Notes: generated from the letters alone by a model not told the origin. A DNA stretch of 64,000 nucleotides from Geobacter sp. (GCA_009684525.1 WKKR01000005.1:186001-250000); one strand, 5' to 3'; numbered from the stretch's first letter, positions 40,702 through 49,936 are shown. Numbers and translations: made by a program.

Positions 40702-42348
40702 TTACAGGGCGCCCAGCACCTTCATCAGGTGTGGCACCATCTGCTTCTTGCGCGACATGACTCCCTTCAGCTCGTAGAGGTGCGGTTCCAGCTGGGGATA
40801 GCCCATGACATGGGCCAGCTCGTTCTTCCCTTCTGCCAGGAAGAGAGTGGTCTCGGTGTAGATGTCGGTGACCATCAGGCCGGCGAGATTGAGCCGCTCC
40901 TGCTCCTTGATCCGCGCCAGGGCCTGCCGGAGCGTCTCCTTGAGCTCGAAGAATTCGTCGAAGCCGACCACCTCCACCTGGCCGATGCCGAACAGGGTAT
41001 CTGCCGCGGAGAAATGCTTGAAATCGGCCCGGATGGCCTGTTCAGGGGTGTCATAGGCGCTGAAACCGCTGCAGGAGGAGAATATCTCCTTGCCGAACGT
41101 CTCGTGACAGAGACCCGAGCGCCCCTCCAGCCAGGCAACCATCTCCCTGTCCCGCTCGGTGGTCGTGGGGGATTTGAGGATCACCGTGTCCGAAAGGAGA
41201 CCGGCCAGAAGCAGCGAGGCGATCCGCGGCTCGGGCTCCACACCCTGTTCCCGGAAGAGGGAGGCGACCACGGTGCAGGTGCTCCCCACCGGGGCGGCCA
41301 GGAAGGTAATCGGCTGGTTGGTGGGCGCATTGCCGAGCTTGTGGTGGTCGATCACCTCCAGGATCTCCACCGCCTCGGCCCCCGGCACCGCCTGGGTCAG
41401 CTCGTTGTGGTCCACGAGGATCAGGGCGTAGGGGATCGGCGCCAGGAGCGACGACTTGGTGGCGATCCCGGCCAGGGTGCCATCCTCCTCCACGGCGATC
41501 ACGGCCGGCTCCCCGGAATGGATCAGCTTGAGCCGCAGGTGCTCCAGGGATTCGGCAACGCCGATCCGCTCGAATTTCGTCTCCATGAAGCAGGAAAGGG
41601 GGGTGGAAAGCCGGGCCAGCCAGGCAGCCGTGGCGGTATCATGGGGGGTGGAGAGGACTGCGACCCCGGACTGGCGGGCGCGGGCAAGGAGGTCCTCCCG
41701 CACCGGGAAACCGCCGGTCACCACCAGGAGCCGTACCCCCTTGTCGATGGCGGCCTGCTGGATGGAGGGGCGATCGCCGGTCATGATCAGGAGCGACGCA
41801 GGGTCATAGCCGCTGATCCGGCTGGAAAAGGATTCCTCGACCATGGCGCCGATGAAGAGGTGCAGATGCTCCACCGCGTCGGCAGAGGTCCCGGAGAGGA
41901 AAGTGGCGTCCAGGCAGGCGGCCAGCGAGCCGAGCGAGCTGTCGACCCCCCGCTTCCGGTCCGTTCCCGCAACCAGGTACTTTTCCGAGAGCTTGAGGAG
42001 TGAGACGATGCCAATCGGGGCATTCTGGCCGTCGACCACCGGTAGCACCCGGATGGTGTGGCGGTGGAAGAGTTCCAGGGCCTCCTTCAAGGTGAGGGCC
42101 ATGTCGGCGGTGATCGGCCGGGGGTTGAGGACATCCCTGACCTTGGGATGGACGTCCGCCAGGTAGAGCGGCGGCTCCAGCCCGAGCCGCTCCAGGATGA
42201 AGCGGGTCTGTGGGTTGGGCGCGCCGGCCATGGCAGCGGTCACGGCGGTATGTCCCTGCATCCGCTTCAGTGTCGCATAGGCCATGGCCGCCGCAACGGA
42301 ATCGGTATCCGGATTGCGGTGCCCGATGACATAGATCTGCTTGCCCAT
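40702..42348 (-). CDS. Manganese-dependent inorganic pyrophosphatase with CBS and DRTGG domains
   Basis: A 548-residue family II pyrophosphatase. The DHH phosphoesterase begins VIGHRNPDTDSVAAAMAYA, is interrupted by a regulatory insert (CBS pair around 75-125 and 250-300 with a DRTGG domain between them), and resumes with LVDHNELTQAV, then EVIDHHKLG (the DHH) and the DHHA2 domain. Inserted CBS domains bind adenine nucleotides and tune activity. It hydrolyses pyrophosphate in the cytoplasm. ATG 42348 follows GGGGAGGAG. It is the middle of a same-strand gene run without clear operon linkage. Confidence 0.92.
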   Translation of the reverse strand: MGKQIYVIGHRNPDTDSVAAAMAYATLKRMQGHTAVTAAMAGAPNPQTRFILERLGLEPPLYLADVHPKVRDVLNPRPITADMALTLKEALELFHRHTIRVLPVVDGQNAPIGIVSLLKLSEKYLVAGTDRKRGVDSSLGSLAACLDATFLSGTSADAVEHLHLFIGAMVEESFSSRISGYDPASLLIMTGDRPSIQQAAIDKGVRLLVVTGGFPVREDLLARARQSGVAVLSTPHDTATAAWLARLSTPLSCFMETKFERIGVAESLEHLRLKLIHSGEPAVIAVEEDGTLAGIATKSSLLAPIPYALILVDHNELTQAVPGAEAVEILEVIDHHKLGNAPTNQPITFLAAPVGSTCTVVASLFREQGVEPEPRIASLLLAGLLSDTVILKSPTTTERDREMVAWLEGRSGLCHETFGKEIFSSCSGFSAYDTPEQAIRADFKHFSAADTLFGIGQVEVVGFDEFFELKETLRQALARIKEQERLNLAGLMVTDIYTETTLFLAEGKNELAHVMGYPQLEPHLYELKGVMSRKKQMVPHLMKVLGAL

Positions 42349-42500
42349 CTCTCCTCCCCTGAATGCCAAACCAACTGCAATTCCAGGCAGTATAGGGAGC
42401 CGGGCACCGCTTGTCAAACGGCATCGCCCGAGGAAACCTCTCCCTGAAGCGCCCGGCGTGATTGCCCGGCCCGGCGCCGTTTCATCGGGGCGCTCCCGGA

Positions 42501-43112
42501 TCAGCCTGCCAGTTTGGCCGCTATTTCCGCAACATGCCGCCCCTGGAAGCGGGCTGCAGCCAGTTCATTGTCGCTGGGGAGCCGCTCCCCCTTGCCGCCG
42601 GCGATGGTGGAGGCGCCATAGGGGCTCCCGCCGGTGATTTCGTCGATCCGCATCTGGCCGGCAAAGGTATAGGGGAGCCCGACGATCACCATACCCTGGT
42701 GCAGGAGGAAGGTATGGAAGGTGAGGATGGTCGACTCCTGGCCGCCATGCTGGGTGGCGGAGCTGGTGAAGACGCTCCCGACCTTGCCGACCAGCCCTCC
42801 GGTGAACCAGATCTGCCCAGTTGCATCGAGAAACTGGCGCATCTGGCCACACATGTTGCCGAACCTGGTCGGTGTGCCGAAGATGATCGCATCGTAACCG
42901 GTCAGCTCTTCGATGGTGCAGACCGGCACATGGGCGAGCCCCTTCTGCGCCTCCAGGGCACCCATCTTCTGTAGCACCTCCGGAGGCAGCGTCTCCGGAA
43001 CCCTGCGCAGGACGGCACGGGCGCCCGCCACCTCCCTGACCCCTTCGGCAACAGCCTCGGCCATCCGGTGGATATGGCCATACATGGAGTAATAGAGCAC
43101 GAGAACGTTCAT
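42501..43112 (-). CDS. wrbA: NAD(P)H:quinone oxidoreductase, WrbA type
   Basis: A 203-residue flavodoxin-like enzyme. It opens with [20 protein letters not shown] (FMN phosphate loop S-M-Y-G-H), then [21 protein letters not shown] and [17 protein letters not shown] and [12 protein letters not shown], all WrbA hallmarks. It reduces quinones by two electrons, protecting from oxidative stress. ATG 43112 follows AGGAAAGGAG. Divergent from the patatin gene. Confidence 0.94.
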   Translation of the reverse strand: MNVLVLYYSMYGHIHRMAEAVAEGVREVAGARAVLRRVPETLPPEVLQKMGALEAQKGLAHVPVCTIEELTGYDAIIFGTPTRFGNMCGQMRQFLDATGQIWFTGGLVGKVGSVFTSSATQHGGQESTILTFHTFLLHQGMVIVGLPYTFAGQMRIDEITGGSPYGASTIAGGKGERLPSDNELAAARFQGRHVAEIAAKLAG

Positions 43113-43574
43113 GATTCTCTCCTTTCCTGGAGCCTCAATCCGTGACAGATGCCGGGTCGACGAAGCGACTGTGCCCGAGAACCAGCCGCTGTAGGCGAAA
43201 TGGAGCGTCAACCGGCCTGCCTGTCTGAGCCCGTCTGGGTGAGTTGCGGGCCGGTAGCGGAATGAGCCGTACAGCGGCGGTTCGAGCGGCACGCGGAGCG
43301 TAGCGGCCCGGCAGTCGTCACGGATTCACATGGAGGACAATCGTAACCTCTGACACTATCTTACAGCGCGCCAAAGCCATTGCAACCGAACCTCTCTCAT
43401 TGGCCAATGGGAGAATATCATTGGAAAAATTTCACCACTCCTGATATAGAGCTTTACAAATCGGCAATCTATTCCACAATTCCAACAGTATCATCCCAGT
43501 GCGCGACAATGCCGCCAGCCCCCGACACTCGGACCGGCATGCGGAATCCCGGCTGGCATGAGGAGGGAAATGCG
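43113..43574. other. Divergent intergenic region between wrbA and the patatin gene
   Basis: No gene recognised. Holds the palindrome at 43393-43414, which could serve either side. Confidence 0.5.
43393..43414. promoter_or_regulatory. Palindromic operator candidate
   Basis: TCTCTCATTGG / CCAATGGGAGA is a 22-bp inverted repeat without spacer, with one non-Watson-Crick position. Such continuous palindromes are typical of TetR/LysR-type sites. It lies 161 bp before the patatin lipoprotein start. Confidence 0.4.
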
Positions 43575-45650
43575 ATGCGATATCTGCCCCTGGCGGCAAC
43601 AGTGTTGTTCTGCACGATCCTGAACGGCTGCTCCACCCCTCAGGGCATCTACAACGGGCGCGACGATATCATGGGGATCTATGCCGTCGGGTCAGACGGG
43701 AAGGTCTTCGACCGGAGCGACAGAAACGCCCGGATCGCCCTTGCTTCCGCCAACCGAACGATCCTGGAGACAAAATACGGCACGGAGCAACAGTTCCTGA
43801 GACGGAAAGGGGTCCCGCAACTCGGACTGTCCCTGTCGGGCGGCGGTACCCGCTCGGCCTCCTTCAGCATCGGTGTGCTCAAGGGGCTGACCGAACTCGG
43901 GGTAATGTCCGGGGTCGACATGGTTTCGGCGGTCTCCGGCGGGGCCTACGCAACCTACTGGTACTTCACCCAGAACTGTTACCTCAATCTCCCCGCCGGG
44001 GGTGCAGGCGCGTTCTGCGACCCGGCCGACCGCAACGACGAGGATCTCAGGCTGCTGGAGAAGGCCAGGAACAGCTTTACCCCCGACATCATCTTCGCCG
44101 CCTGGAACGACCCGTCCAACGGCACATCACAGCAAGAACGGAGCAATATCCGCGATCCCAATGACTATCGCTTCCAGCTCGCCCTGGAGGGAAGCTCGGA
44201 CATCCTCACCTACCAGAAACGGGAGGGGATCGTCGGCTCGCTGCAAAACGCCTCCCAGCAGGCCGGCAATATCTTTACCCATAGCCTGATCACCCCCTTC
44301 CACTGGCTCTTCAACGGCCTCTTCGACTGGGACGTCAACCTCAACCCCTACCGCAGGTACTACCAGAACGGTCTGGAACGGACCTACGGACTCGTCCCCC
44401 TCACCTATGACTATAACCATTATGCCAACGACACCTCCCTGGTCTTTGCCGTCAATCAGCAGTACAGCCTCTCCAACCCGAACGAGCCCTTTCAGAACAG
44501 ATACGATTCCCACGCCATCCGCTTCCCCCGCATCAATGCCCAGCAGGTCCCGCTCTCCCGCATGGCCGGCTATCTCAGGGCAAAAAAGGAGGAAGGGAAA
44601 CCGCTCCCCTTCTTCATTATCAACACCACCGGCGGGTTTAGTCGTGCCTTCAAGAAGTTCAGCTCGGAAAAAAACCGGGAGGTCTGCGCCGCAAAACGTG
44701 AGGTATGCAACGCCGAGCCGCCACCAAAGGCTGGGCGCTGCAGCAACTACTGCGCCGAGAGCGAGGAGGTCTGCCTGCAGCGCAGGATGAGCAACGCCCT
44801 TTTCGAGTTCACCCCGCTCTGGTACGGCTCCAACCTGGTCGGATATTACCCCGTCGATTCCGCCCCCGAGCCGGTAAGCTTCTCCCAGGCGGTTGCCATC
44901 TCCGGGGCCGCAGTGGACAGGCAACAAGAGGCGGTCGACATCGCCGGAAACAGCCAGGGCTCGTCGGCCACGGTCGAGGCGGCAATGGATCTCCTGAATG
45001 CGGACATCGGCTACCGGATCTCCAACCCCAGGACCAACGGGTTCGTCCAGGTCCTGCACAAGGTCATGCCCTTCCCCCTCTATTACCTCCTCGATGCAGT
45101 GGAAGGGGACAGCGGGGCAGCGCTCCACCTGAGCGACGGCGGGCACACCGAAAACCTGGGGGCCTTTTCCCTGGTGCGCAGGGGGGTGAAGAAAATCATC
45201 ATCGTTGATGCCGAACAAGACAACCGGTCGACCTTCAGCTCGGCGCAGCGGCTCAAGGTCCAGTTGAAGAAGGAGCTGGGGCTGGAGATGTCCTTCGACC
45301 AGGTGAAAACCGTGGATGTGTTCCATACCCCTCTTGAACAAGCGGTTTTTTTGGGAAAGATCAAAGGGCTCGTGGGGGAAAATGGTGCAGAAGAAGACCT
45401 GGAACTCTTGTATATCAAGCTTTCCATGGACCGGAACAGGCTGCAGCCCCCCGGCCATAACGACTCGATCCATTACCCCTTCTCGGTAACCGGTTATCAG
45501 GTACGGGACGAGGATTTCCCCCACAACTCCACGGTGGATGTCTTTTTCAGCCCCGAGCAATACCGCGCCTACCGGGACCTGGGATACAGCATGGTCATGG
45601 GGAACCGGGAGAAGATCCGTGCCTTTGCTACCGGCGGGAAAGCCCCGTGA
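43575..45650 (+). CDS. Patatin-like phospholipase lipoprotein
   Basis: A 691-residue lipoprotein. Lipobox LNGC at about 17-20. The oxyanion loop SGGGTRSASFSIGVL begins near 89, the nucleophile serine sits in SAVSGG near 118, and the catalytic aspartate in SDGGHTENLG near 521 completes the Ser-Asp dyad. A long insert separates the two halves. Patatins hydrolyse acyl lipids; the lipoprotein signal places it in the envelope. ATG 43575 has AGGAGG upstream; an open frame 65 codons longer carries no signal. Carbamate kinase starts 25 bp downstream, perhaps only by proximity. Confidence 0.87.
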   Translation: MRYLPLAATVLFCTILNGCSTPQGIYNGRDDIMGIYAVGSDGKVFDRSDRNARIALASANRTILETKYGTEQQFLRRKGVPQLGLSLSGGGTRSASFSIGVLKGLTELGVMSGVDMVSAVSGGAYATYWYFTQNCYLNLPAGGAGAFCDPADRNDEDLRLLEKARNSFTPDIIFAAWNDPSNGTSQQERSNIRDPNDYRFQLALEGSSDILTYQKREGIVGSLQNASQQAGNIFTHSLITPFHWLFNGLFDWDVNLNPYRRYYQNGLERTYGLVPLTYDYNHYANDTSLVFAVNQQYSLSNPNEPFQNRYDSHAIRFPRINAQQVPLSRMAGYLRAKKEEGKPLPFFIINTTGGFSRAFKKFSSEKNREVCAAKREVCNAEPPPKAGRCSNYCAESEEVCLQRRMSNALFEFTPLWYGSNLVGYYPVDSAPEPVSFSQAVAISGAAVDRQQEAVDIAGNSQGSSATVEAAMDLLNADIGYRISNPRTNGFVQVLHKVMPFPLYYLLDAVEGDSGAALHLSDGGHTENLGAFSLVRRGVKKIIIVDAEQDNRSTFSSAQRLKVQLKKELGLEMSFDQVKTVDVFHTPLEQAVFLGKIKGLVGENGAEEDLELLYIKLSMDRNRLQPPGHNDSIHYPFSVTGYQVRDEDFPHNSTVDVFFSPEQYRAYRDLGYSMVMGNREKIRAFATGGKAP

Positions 45651-45675
45651 CGACGCTGCTCCAGGAGGGATAGCC

Positions 45676-46611
45676 ATGAGCCGGAATGAGACGAAACCGT
45701 TACTACTGGTGGCCCTGGGGGGAAATGCGCTGATCCGTCCCGGTGAGGCGGGAACCGCCGAGGAACAGCTCGCCAACCTGCAGGGACCCATGCGCCAGCT
45801 TGCTGGGCTGGCAGATCCGTTCAGGCTGATCATTACCCACGGCAACGGCCCCCAGGTGGGCAATCTCCTGCTGCAGCAGGAGTGCGCACCGGAAGTCCCC
45901 CGCCTCCCCCTGGAGATCCTGGTTGCCCAGACCCAGGGGCAGATCGGCTACATGATCGAATCGACACTCGACTCGGCCCTTGCCGAGGCAGGCCTGAAGA
46001 AAAACCTGGTCAGCCTGATCAGCTATGTGGTGGTGGACGAACAGGACCCCGCCTTTGCCGCGCCCACCAAGCCGATCGGCCCCTGCTACAGCGCCGAACG
46101 GGCAGCAGCACTCCCTTTTCCCACTGTGGCGACCCCCTGCGGCTTCCGGCGGATCGTGGCTTCACCTCAGCCGTTGACCGTGGTGGAAAAGGAGGAGATC
46201 CGCAGACTGATGGAGATGGACTTCATCGTCACCTGTTGCGGCGGCGGCGGAATCCCGGTTATCAAAGAAGGACGGGCCTTTCACGGCGTCGACGCCGTGA
46301 TCGACAAAGACCTGGCCAGCGCCTGCCTGGCGGCCGAGATAGGGGTGGATATCCTGGTGATCGCCACCGACGTGCCAGGGGTGGCACTGGGGTTCGGTAC
46401 GCCGGAGGAGCGCTATCTCGACCGGATGACCCTGGCGGATGCCAGGCGCCTGCTGGCGGCCGGGCTGCTCCCTGCCGGCTCAATGGGCCCCAAGGTGGAG
46501 GCCATGACCCGGTTTCTCGACAACGGCGGGAAGCGGGGGGTGATCTGCCACCTGGACCGGATCGCGGCAGCCGTGGCAGGAGAAGCGGGAACGCAGTTCA
46601 TCGGAGACTGA
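45676..46611 (+). CDS. arcC: Carbamate kinase
   Basis: A 311-residue enzyme of the amino acid kinase fold. LLVALGGNALI (GGNA), IITHGNGPQVGNLL, then FIVTCCGGGGIPV, AVIDKDLASACLA and GSMGPKVEAM are the carbamate kinase motifs in order. It makes ATP from carbamoyl phosphate in arginine or purine degradation, or runs in reverse. ATG 45676 follows AGGAGG. Its stop overlaps an ATG of the next frame (TGATG at 46609-46613), and the following GTPase-like gene begins 14 bp on, so they are cotranscribed. Confidence 0.95.
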   Translation: MSRNETKPLLLVALGGNALIRPGEAGTAEEQLANLQGPMRQLAGLADPFRLIITHGNGPQVGNLLLQQECAPEVPRLPLEILVAQTQGQIGYMIESTLDSALAEAGLKKNLVSLISYVVVDEQDPAFAAPTKPIGPCYSAERAAALPFPTVATPCGFRRIVASPQPLTVVEKEEIRRLMEMDFIVTCCGGGGIPVIKEGRAFHGVDAVIDKDLASACLAAEIGVDILVIATDVPGVALGFGTPEERYLDRMTLADARRLLAAGLLPAGSMGPKVEAMTRFLDNGGKRGVICHLDRIAAAVAGEAGTQFIGD

Positions 46612-46625
46612 TGCGGAGGATCGAC

Positions 46626-48023
46626 ATGGAACAGGCAGGAGAGCACAAGCCCCCCCACCACGGCAACGGCGCGGACCCCACCCGGGTGATCATCATGGGC
46701 GCCGCGGGCCGCGATTTCCACAACTTCAATTGCTGCTTCCGGTCGAACGGAGCCTACCGGGTCGTGGCCTTCACCGCGGCCCAGATCCCCTACATCGACC
46801 GGCGAAGGTACCCCGCAGCACTGGCCGGGCCGCTCTATCCGCGGGGCATCCCGATCCACCCGGAAGAGGAGCTGCAGGAGCTGATCCGCCGGCACCGGGT
46901 CGAGCAGGTGGTCTTTTCCTACAGCGACATCTCCCACCAGGAGCTGATGCATACCGCCTCGGCGGTCCTCTCCTGGGGAGCGGACTTCCGACTGCTAAGC
47001 CCTCCGGCCACCATGCTCCGGAGCAGGCGCCCGGTCGTCTCGGTCTGCGCCGTCCGTACCGGCTGCGGCAAGAGCCAGGTGGTCCGCTATCTCTGTCAGA
47101 TCCTGCTGGAAAAGGGGATCAAGCCGGTGGTCGTCCGTCACCCCATGCCCTACGGCGACCTGGTGCAGCAGGAGGTGGAACGCTTCGTCGAATCGGCAGA
47201 CCTGGAGCGCTACCAATGCACCATCGAGGAACGGGAGGAGTACGAACACCTGCTGGAATGCGGCGCCGTGGTCTACGCAGGGGTGGACTACGGAAAGATC
47301 CTGAAGAGAGCCGAAAAAGAGGCCAGGGTCATCATCTGGGACGGCGGCAACAACGACCTCCCCTTCTACCGGCCTGACCTGGAGATCGTGGTGGCAGACC
47401 CGCTCCGGCCGGGGCACGAGACATCCTACTTCCCCGGCGAGGTGAACCTGCGCCGGGCCTCACTGATCGTGGTGAACAAGGTGAATGCCGCGCTCCCCGC
47501 CGATCTGGCGCAGGTCGAGGATGCCATCCGGAGAACGAACCCTCAAGCAACGGTGGTGCGAACGGCATCGCTGGTCTCCTGCGCTGAGGGGGAACGGGCA
47601 CGGGGGAAGCGGGTGCTGGTGATCGAGGACGGGCCGACCGTGACGCACGGTTCCATGCCTGCCGGCGCCGGACTGGCCGCCGCGCGGCAGTTCGGTGCAG
47701 CCGAGGTCGTCGATCCGCGACCATGGGCGGTCGGATCGCTCAAAGAGGTCTATGCCCGCTACCCGCATATCGGCAGCGTGCTCCCGGCCATGGGCTACCG
47801 GCCGGAACAGGTTGACGACCTGTCAGCGACCATCGATCAGGTCCCGTGCGACCTGGTGCTGGCGGCAACCCCCATCGACCTGGCGCAACTGGTCACAAGC
47901 AGGGAACCGATCCTGCGGGTCGGCTACGCGATTGCGGAAATCGATGGTACCCCGTTGCGGGACGCCTTTCTCCGCTTTCTCACCGCCTGCGACCCCGGCA
48001 AAACGGCGCCGGAAGCCAGATGA
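46626..48023 (+). CDS. Cyclic 2,3-diphosphoglycerate synthetase-like P-loop protein
   Basis: A 465-residue protein. A Rossmann-like start (RVIIMGAAGRDFHNFN) is followed by a P-loop RTGCGKS near 145-151, then WDGGNNDLPFYRPDLEIVVADPLRPGHE and IVVNKVN (a G4-like N-K-x-N). Homologs in thermophilic archaea close 2,3-diphosphoglycerate; bacterial members next to carbamate kinase genes are uncharacterised and may serve another reaction. GGAGG six bases ahead supports ATG 46626. Coupled with arcC. The enzymatic name is by similarity only. Confidence 0.72.
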   Translation: MEQAGEHKPPHHGNGADPTRVIIMGAAGRDFHNFNCCFRSNGAYRVVAFTAAQIPYIDRRRYPAALAGPLYPRGIPIHPEEELQELIRRHRVEQVVFSYSDISHQELMHTASAVLSWGADFRLLSPPATMLRSRRPVVSVCAVRTGCGKSQVVRYLCQILLEKGIKPVVVRHPMPYGDLVQQEVERFVESADLERYQCTIEEREEYEHLLECGAVVYAGVDYGKILKRAEKEARVIIWDGGNNDLPFYRPDLEIVVADPLRPGHETSYFPGEVNLRRASLIVVNKVNAALPADLAQVEDAIRRTNPQATVVRTASLVSCAEGERARGKRVLVIEDGPTVTHGSMPAGAGLAAARQFGAAEVVDPRPWAVGSLKEVYARYPHIGSVLPAMGYRPEQVDDLSATIDQVPCDLVLAATPIDLAQLVTSREPILRVGYAIAEIDGTPLRDAFLRFLTACDPGKTAPEAR

Positions 48024-48072
48024 GCACACCCTGTGAAGCAGCACCCGGCAAGGCTTCGCAGGGCATGCTCGT

Positions 48073-48101
48073 TTGACACGGACAGCGGGCAGGCGTACTA
48101 T
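48073..48101 (+). promoter_or_regulatory. Strong promoter candidate for an untranslated RNA
   Basis: TTGACA (48073-48078) and TACTAT (48096-48101) with exactly 17 bp between. No gene follows for 240 bases in this direction; the only downstream ATG is followed at once by a stop. Confidence 0.6.
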
Positions 48102-48107
48102 AAACAT

Positions 48108-48345
48108 GTAAGAGTGATCATTGACAAAGCGACGGTACCCAGGCAGCGCCTGACGCGCAGTGACGGCCTCATCCGCCTGAGCGTGAAAACCTCTTCAAAA
48201 AGGTGGAACTGAAGGGCCACTCTCCGCAAGGTCCCCTAAGGAGCGTGCGGGAAGCCTCCCGATACTAACACCGGCGGATAAGGAAAGAGTGCCGAGTAGG
48301 GTACCGCCCAAAAAAGCAAAAGCCCGGAAGCGATTCCGGGCTTTT
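48108..48345 (+). ncRNA. Candidate stand-alone structured RNA
   Basis: Between the promoter and a terminator lies about 240 bases with extensive pairing. CGGTACCC (48133-48140) closes with GGGTACCG (48299-48306). ATCCGCC (48171-48177) pairs with GGCGGAT (48273-48279), and CACTCT (48218-48223) with AGAGTG (48286-48291), which together make a pseudoknot. CAGGC-AGC-GCCTG and a CCGC/GCGG hairpin lie inside. It does not fit 6S, SRP, RNase P or tmRNA as I know them. Function unknown. Confidence 0.5.
48318..48345. terminator. Bidirectional intrinsic terminator
   Basis: AAAAGCCCGGAA / TTCCGGGCTTTT with loop GCGA, T runs on both strands. It ends the RNA candidate (plus) and the DEAD-box helicase gene (minus). 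Confidence 0.9.
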
Positions 48346-48394
48346 GTGCGTTTCAGGATAGGCTGTTGCCTGTTGCAGCTCCTGCCTTCTCAGC

Positions 48395-49732
48395 TCATCT
48401 CCCCTGCCGCGGCTGGGTGCTCCGGGAGGATGCGCCACCGCTGCGCTGGTTCGTGCCATGCTGTCGCGGCTGCTGCCCGCCACCCTTTGCCTGGCCGGGA
48501 GCAGCTCCCTTGCCGGGGAAAGAGGAGGCATTCTTCTTCGCCCCGGCCTGCTGACCACCACGCGGGGGTCTTGGAGCACGGGAGAATTCCACGTCGGAAC
48601 GGGGTGCCGGAACTGCGTAGTCAAACCCTTCCAGGGTCCGCCGCTCGATGGTATCGTGCAGCAGGCGCTCGATGGCACGGACCATGGCACCGTCTTCGGC
48701 AGTTACCATGGTATAGGCGTCGCCGCTTTTGGCCGCGCGGCCGGTCCGGCCGATGCGGTGGATATATGCCTCCGGAGTATCAGGGATATCGTAATTGATC
48801 ACGTGGGAAATGAGTGAAACGTCAATCCCTCTGGCCGCGATATCAGTTGCCACCAGGATCTGGTAGCTGCCGTCGCGAAAACCGTCCAGGGCCGCCTGCC
48901 GCTTGTTCTGGGAGAGGTTTCCCTGCAGGGAGGCTGCCCGGTAGCCGGCCTTTTCCAGCTGCTCGCCGAGACGCTTGGCCCGGTGCTTGGTGCGGGTGAA
49001 GACCAGCACTGATTCGGTATCGGTTTTACGCAGGATCTCCAGGAGCAGCGGGGTCTTCAGGTGCTGTGTCACAGGGTAGAGGGCATGGCTGACCGTGGTT
49101 GCCGCCGTGGTCGCCCCTACCTGGACCGTAACCGGAGCGCGGAGGATCTCCTGCGCCAACCCCCTGATCTCGGTCGGCATGGTGGCCGAAAAGAGCAGGG
49201 TCTGCCGGTCAGCGGGAAGGCGCTGCAGGATGCGCCGGATATCGGGGAGAAAGCCCATGTCGAACATCTGGTCAGCCTCGTCCAGCACCAGGACCTCAAG
49301 CCGCGAAAGGTCGATGTTCCCCTGGTTCAGGTGATCGAGGAGCCTGCCCGGACAGGCCACGACAATCTCCACCCCCCGCTTCAGCTTCTGCACCTGGGGC
49401 GAAACACCGACTCCACCGTAAAGCGTCATGCTCCGCAGGCGGGTCTCCTTCCCCAGCGCCTCGAAGGCTTGGTGGATCTGCTCTGCCAGCTCGCGGGTGG
49501 GGGCGACGACGAGCGCCCGGACCGTGCCCCGCGCCCCTTTCATCAGGCGATGCAGGATCGGCAGGGCAAAGGCGGCAGTCTTACCGGTACCCGTCTGAGC
49601 CAGCCCCATCACATCCTCTCCCTTGAGAACGGGGGGGATCGCCTGAAGCTGGATCGGGGTCGGTGTCTGGTAACCGGCAGCCTTGATGCCGGCTGCGACC
49701 CTGGGGTCGAAGTTGAATTGCTGAAAATGCAT
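48395..49732 (-). CDS. rhlE: DEAD-box RNA helicase (RhlE-like)
   Basis: A 445-residue helicase with the full motif set: YQTPTPIQ (Q motif), AQTGTGKT, PTRELAEQ, DEAD, SAT, and HRIGRTGRA. The C-terminal 70 residues are rich in Gly, Gln, Arg and Ser, an RNA-binding tail. Likely roles are ribosome assembly and RNA remodelling, often at low temperature. ATG 49732 follows GAAGGA. An intrinsic terminator lies only 25 bases before the start codon, which suggests attenuation control. Confidence 0.94.
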   Translation of the reverse strand: MHFQQFNFDPRVAAGIKAAGYQTPTPIQLQAIPPVLKGEDVMGLAQTGTGKTAAFALPILHRLMKGARGTVRALVVAPTRELAEQIHQAFEALGKETRLRSMTLYGGVGVSPQVQKLKRGVEIVVACPGRLLDHLNQGNIDLSRLEVLVLDEADQMFDMGFLPDIRRILQRLPADRQTLLFSATMPTEIRGLAQEILRAPVTVQVGATTAATTVSHALYPVTQHLKTPLLLEILRKTDTESVLVFTRTKHRAKRLGEQLEKAGYRAASLQGNLSQNKRQAALDGFRDGSYQILVATDIAARGIDVSLISHVINYDIPDTPEAYIHRIGRTGRAAKSGDAYTMVTAEDGAMVRAIERLLHDTIERRTLEGFDYAVPAPRSDVEFSRAPRPPRGGQQAGAKKNASSFPGKGAAPGQAKGGGQQPRQHGTNQRSGGASSRSTQPRQGR

Positions 49733-49757
49733 GAATCCTTCTTTCTGTGTTCCGTAC

Positions 49758-49787
49758 GAAAAAAGCCCCGGAGATTTTCCGGGGCTT
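49758..49787 (-). terminator. Terminator in the leader of the helicase gene
   Basis: On the minus strand AAGCCCCGGA / TCCGGGGCTT with five-base loop and a run of six T residues. It could end the CBS-GGDEF transcript, but the helicase start is 25 bases downstream, too short for a separate promoter, so helicase transcripts must read through it. Confidence 0.85.
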
Positions 49788-49936
49788 ACGAATGATTGGT
49801 CGTCTTCTTCCGGGAACAGCGGTTGTAGTTGTATGACCCTATCAGCATGCAGGTACCATTGTCAAGGCATTCCTCGCGCAGTCATTTCTTCGGGTCTCCA
49901 GCCGCGTCAACGGCATGGTGCGGCACAACAGGACGA

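Noticed and set aside
43380-43574. 65-codon N-terminal extension of the patatin protein
   Set aside because: It would bury the lipoprotein signal peptide and covers an operator-like palindrome; AGGAGG supports the later start.
48108-48317. 6S, SRP, RNase P or tmRNA identity for the RNA candidate
   Set aside because: Diagnostic conserved segments of those RNAs were not found.
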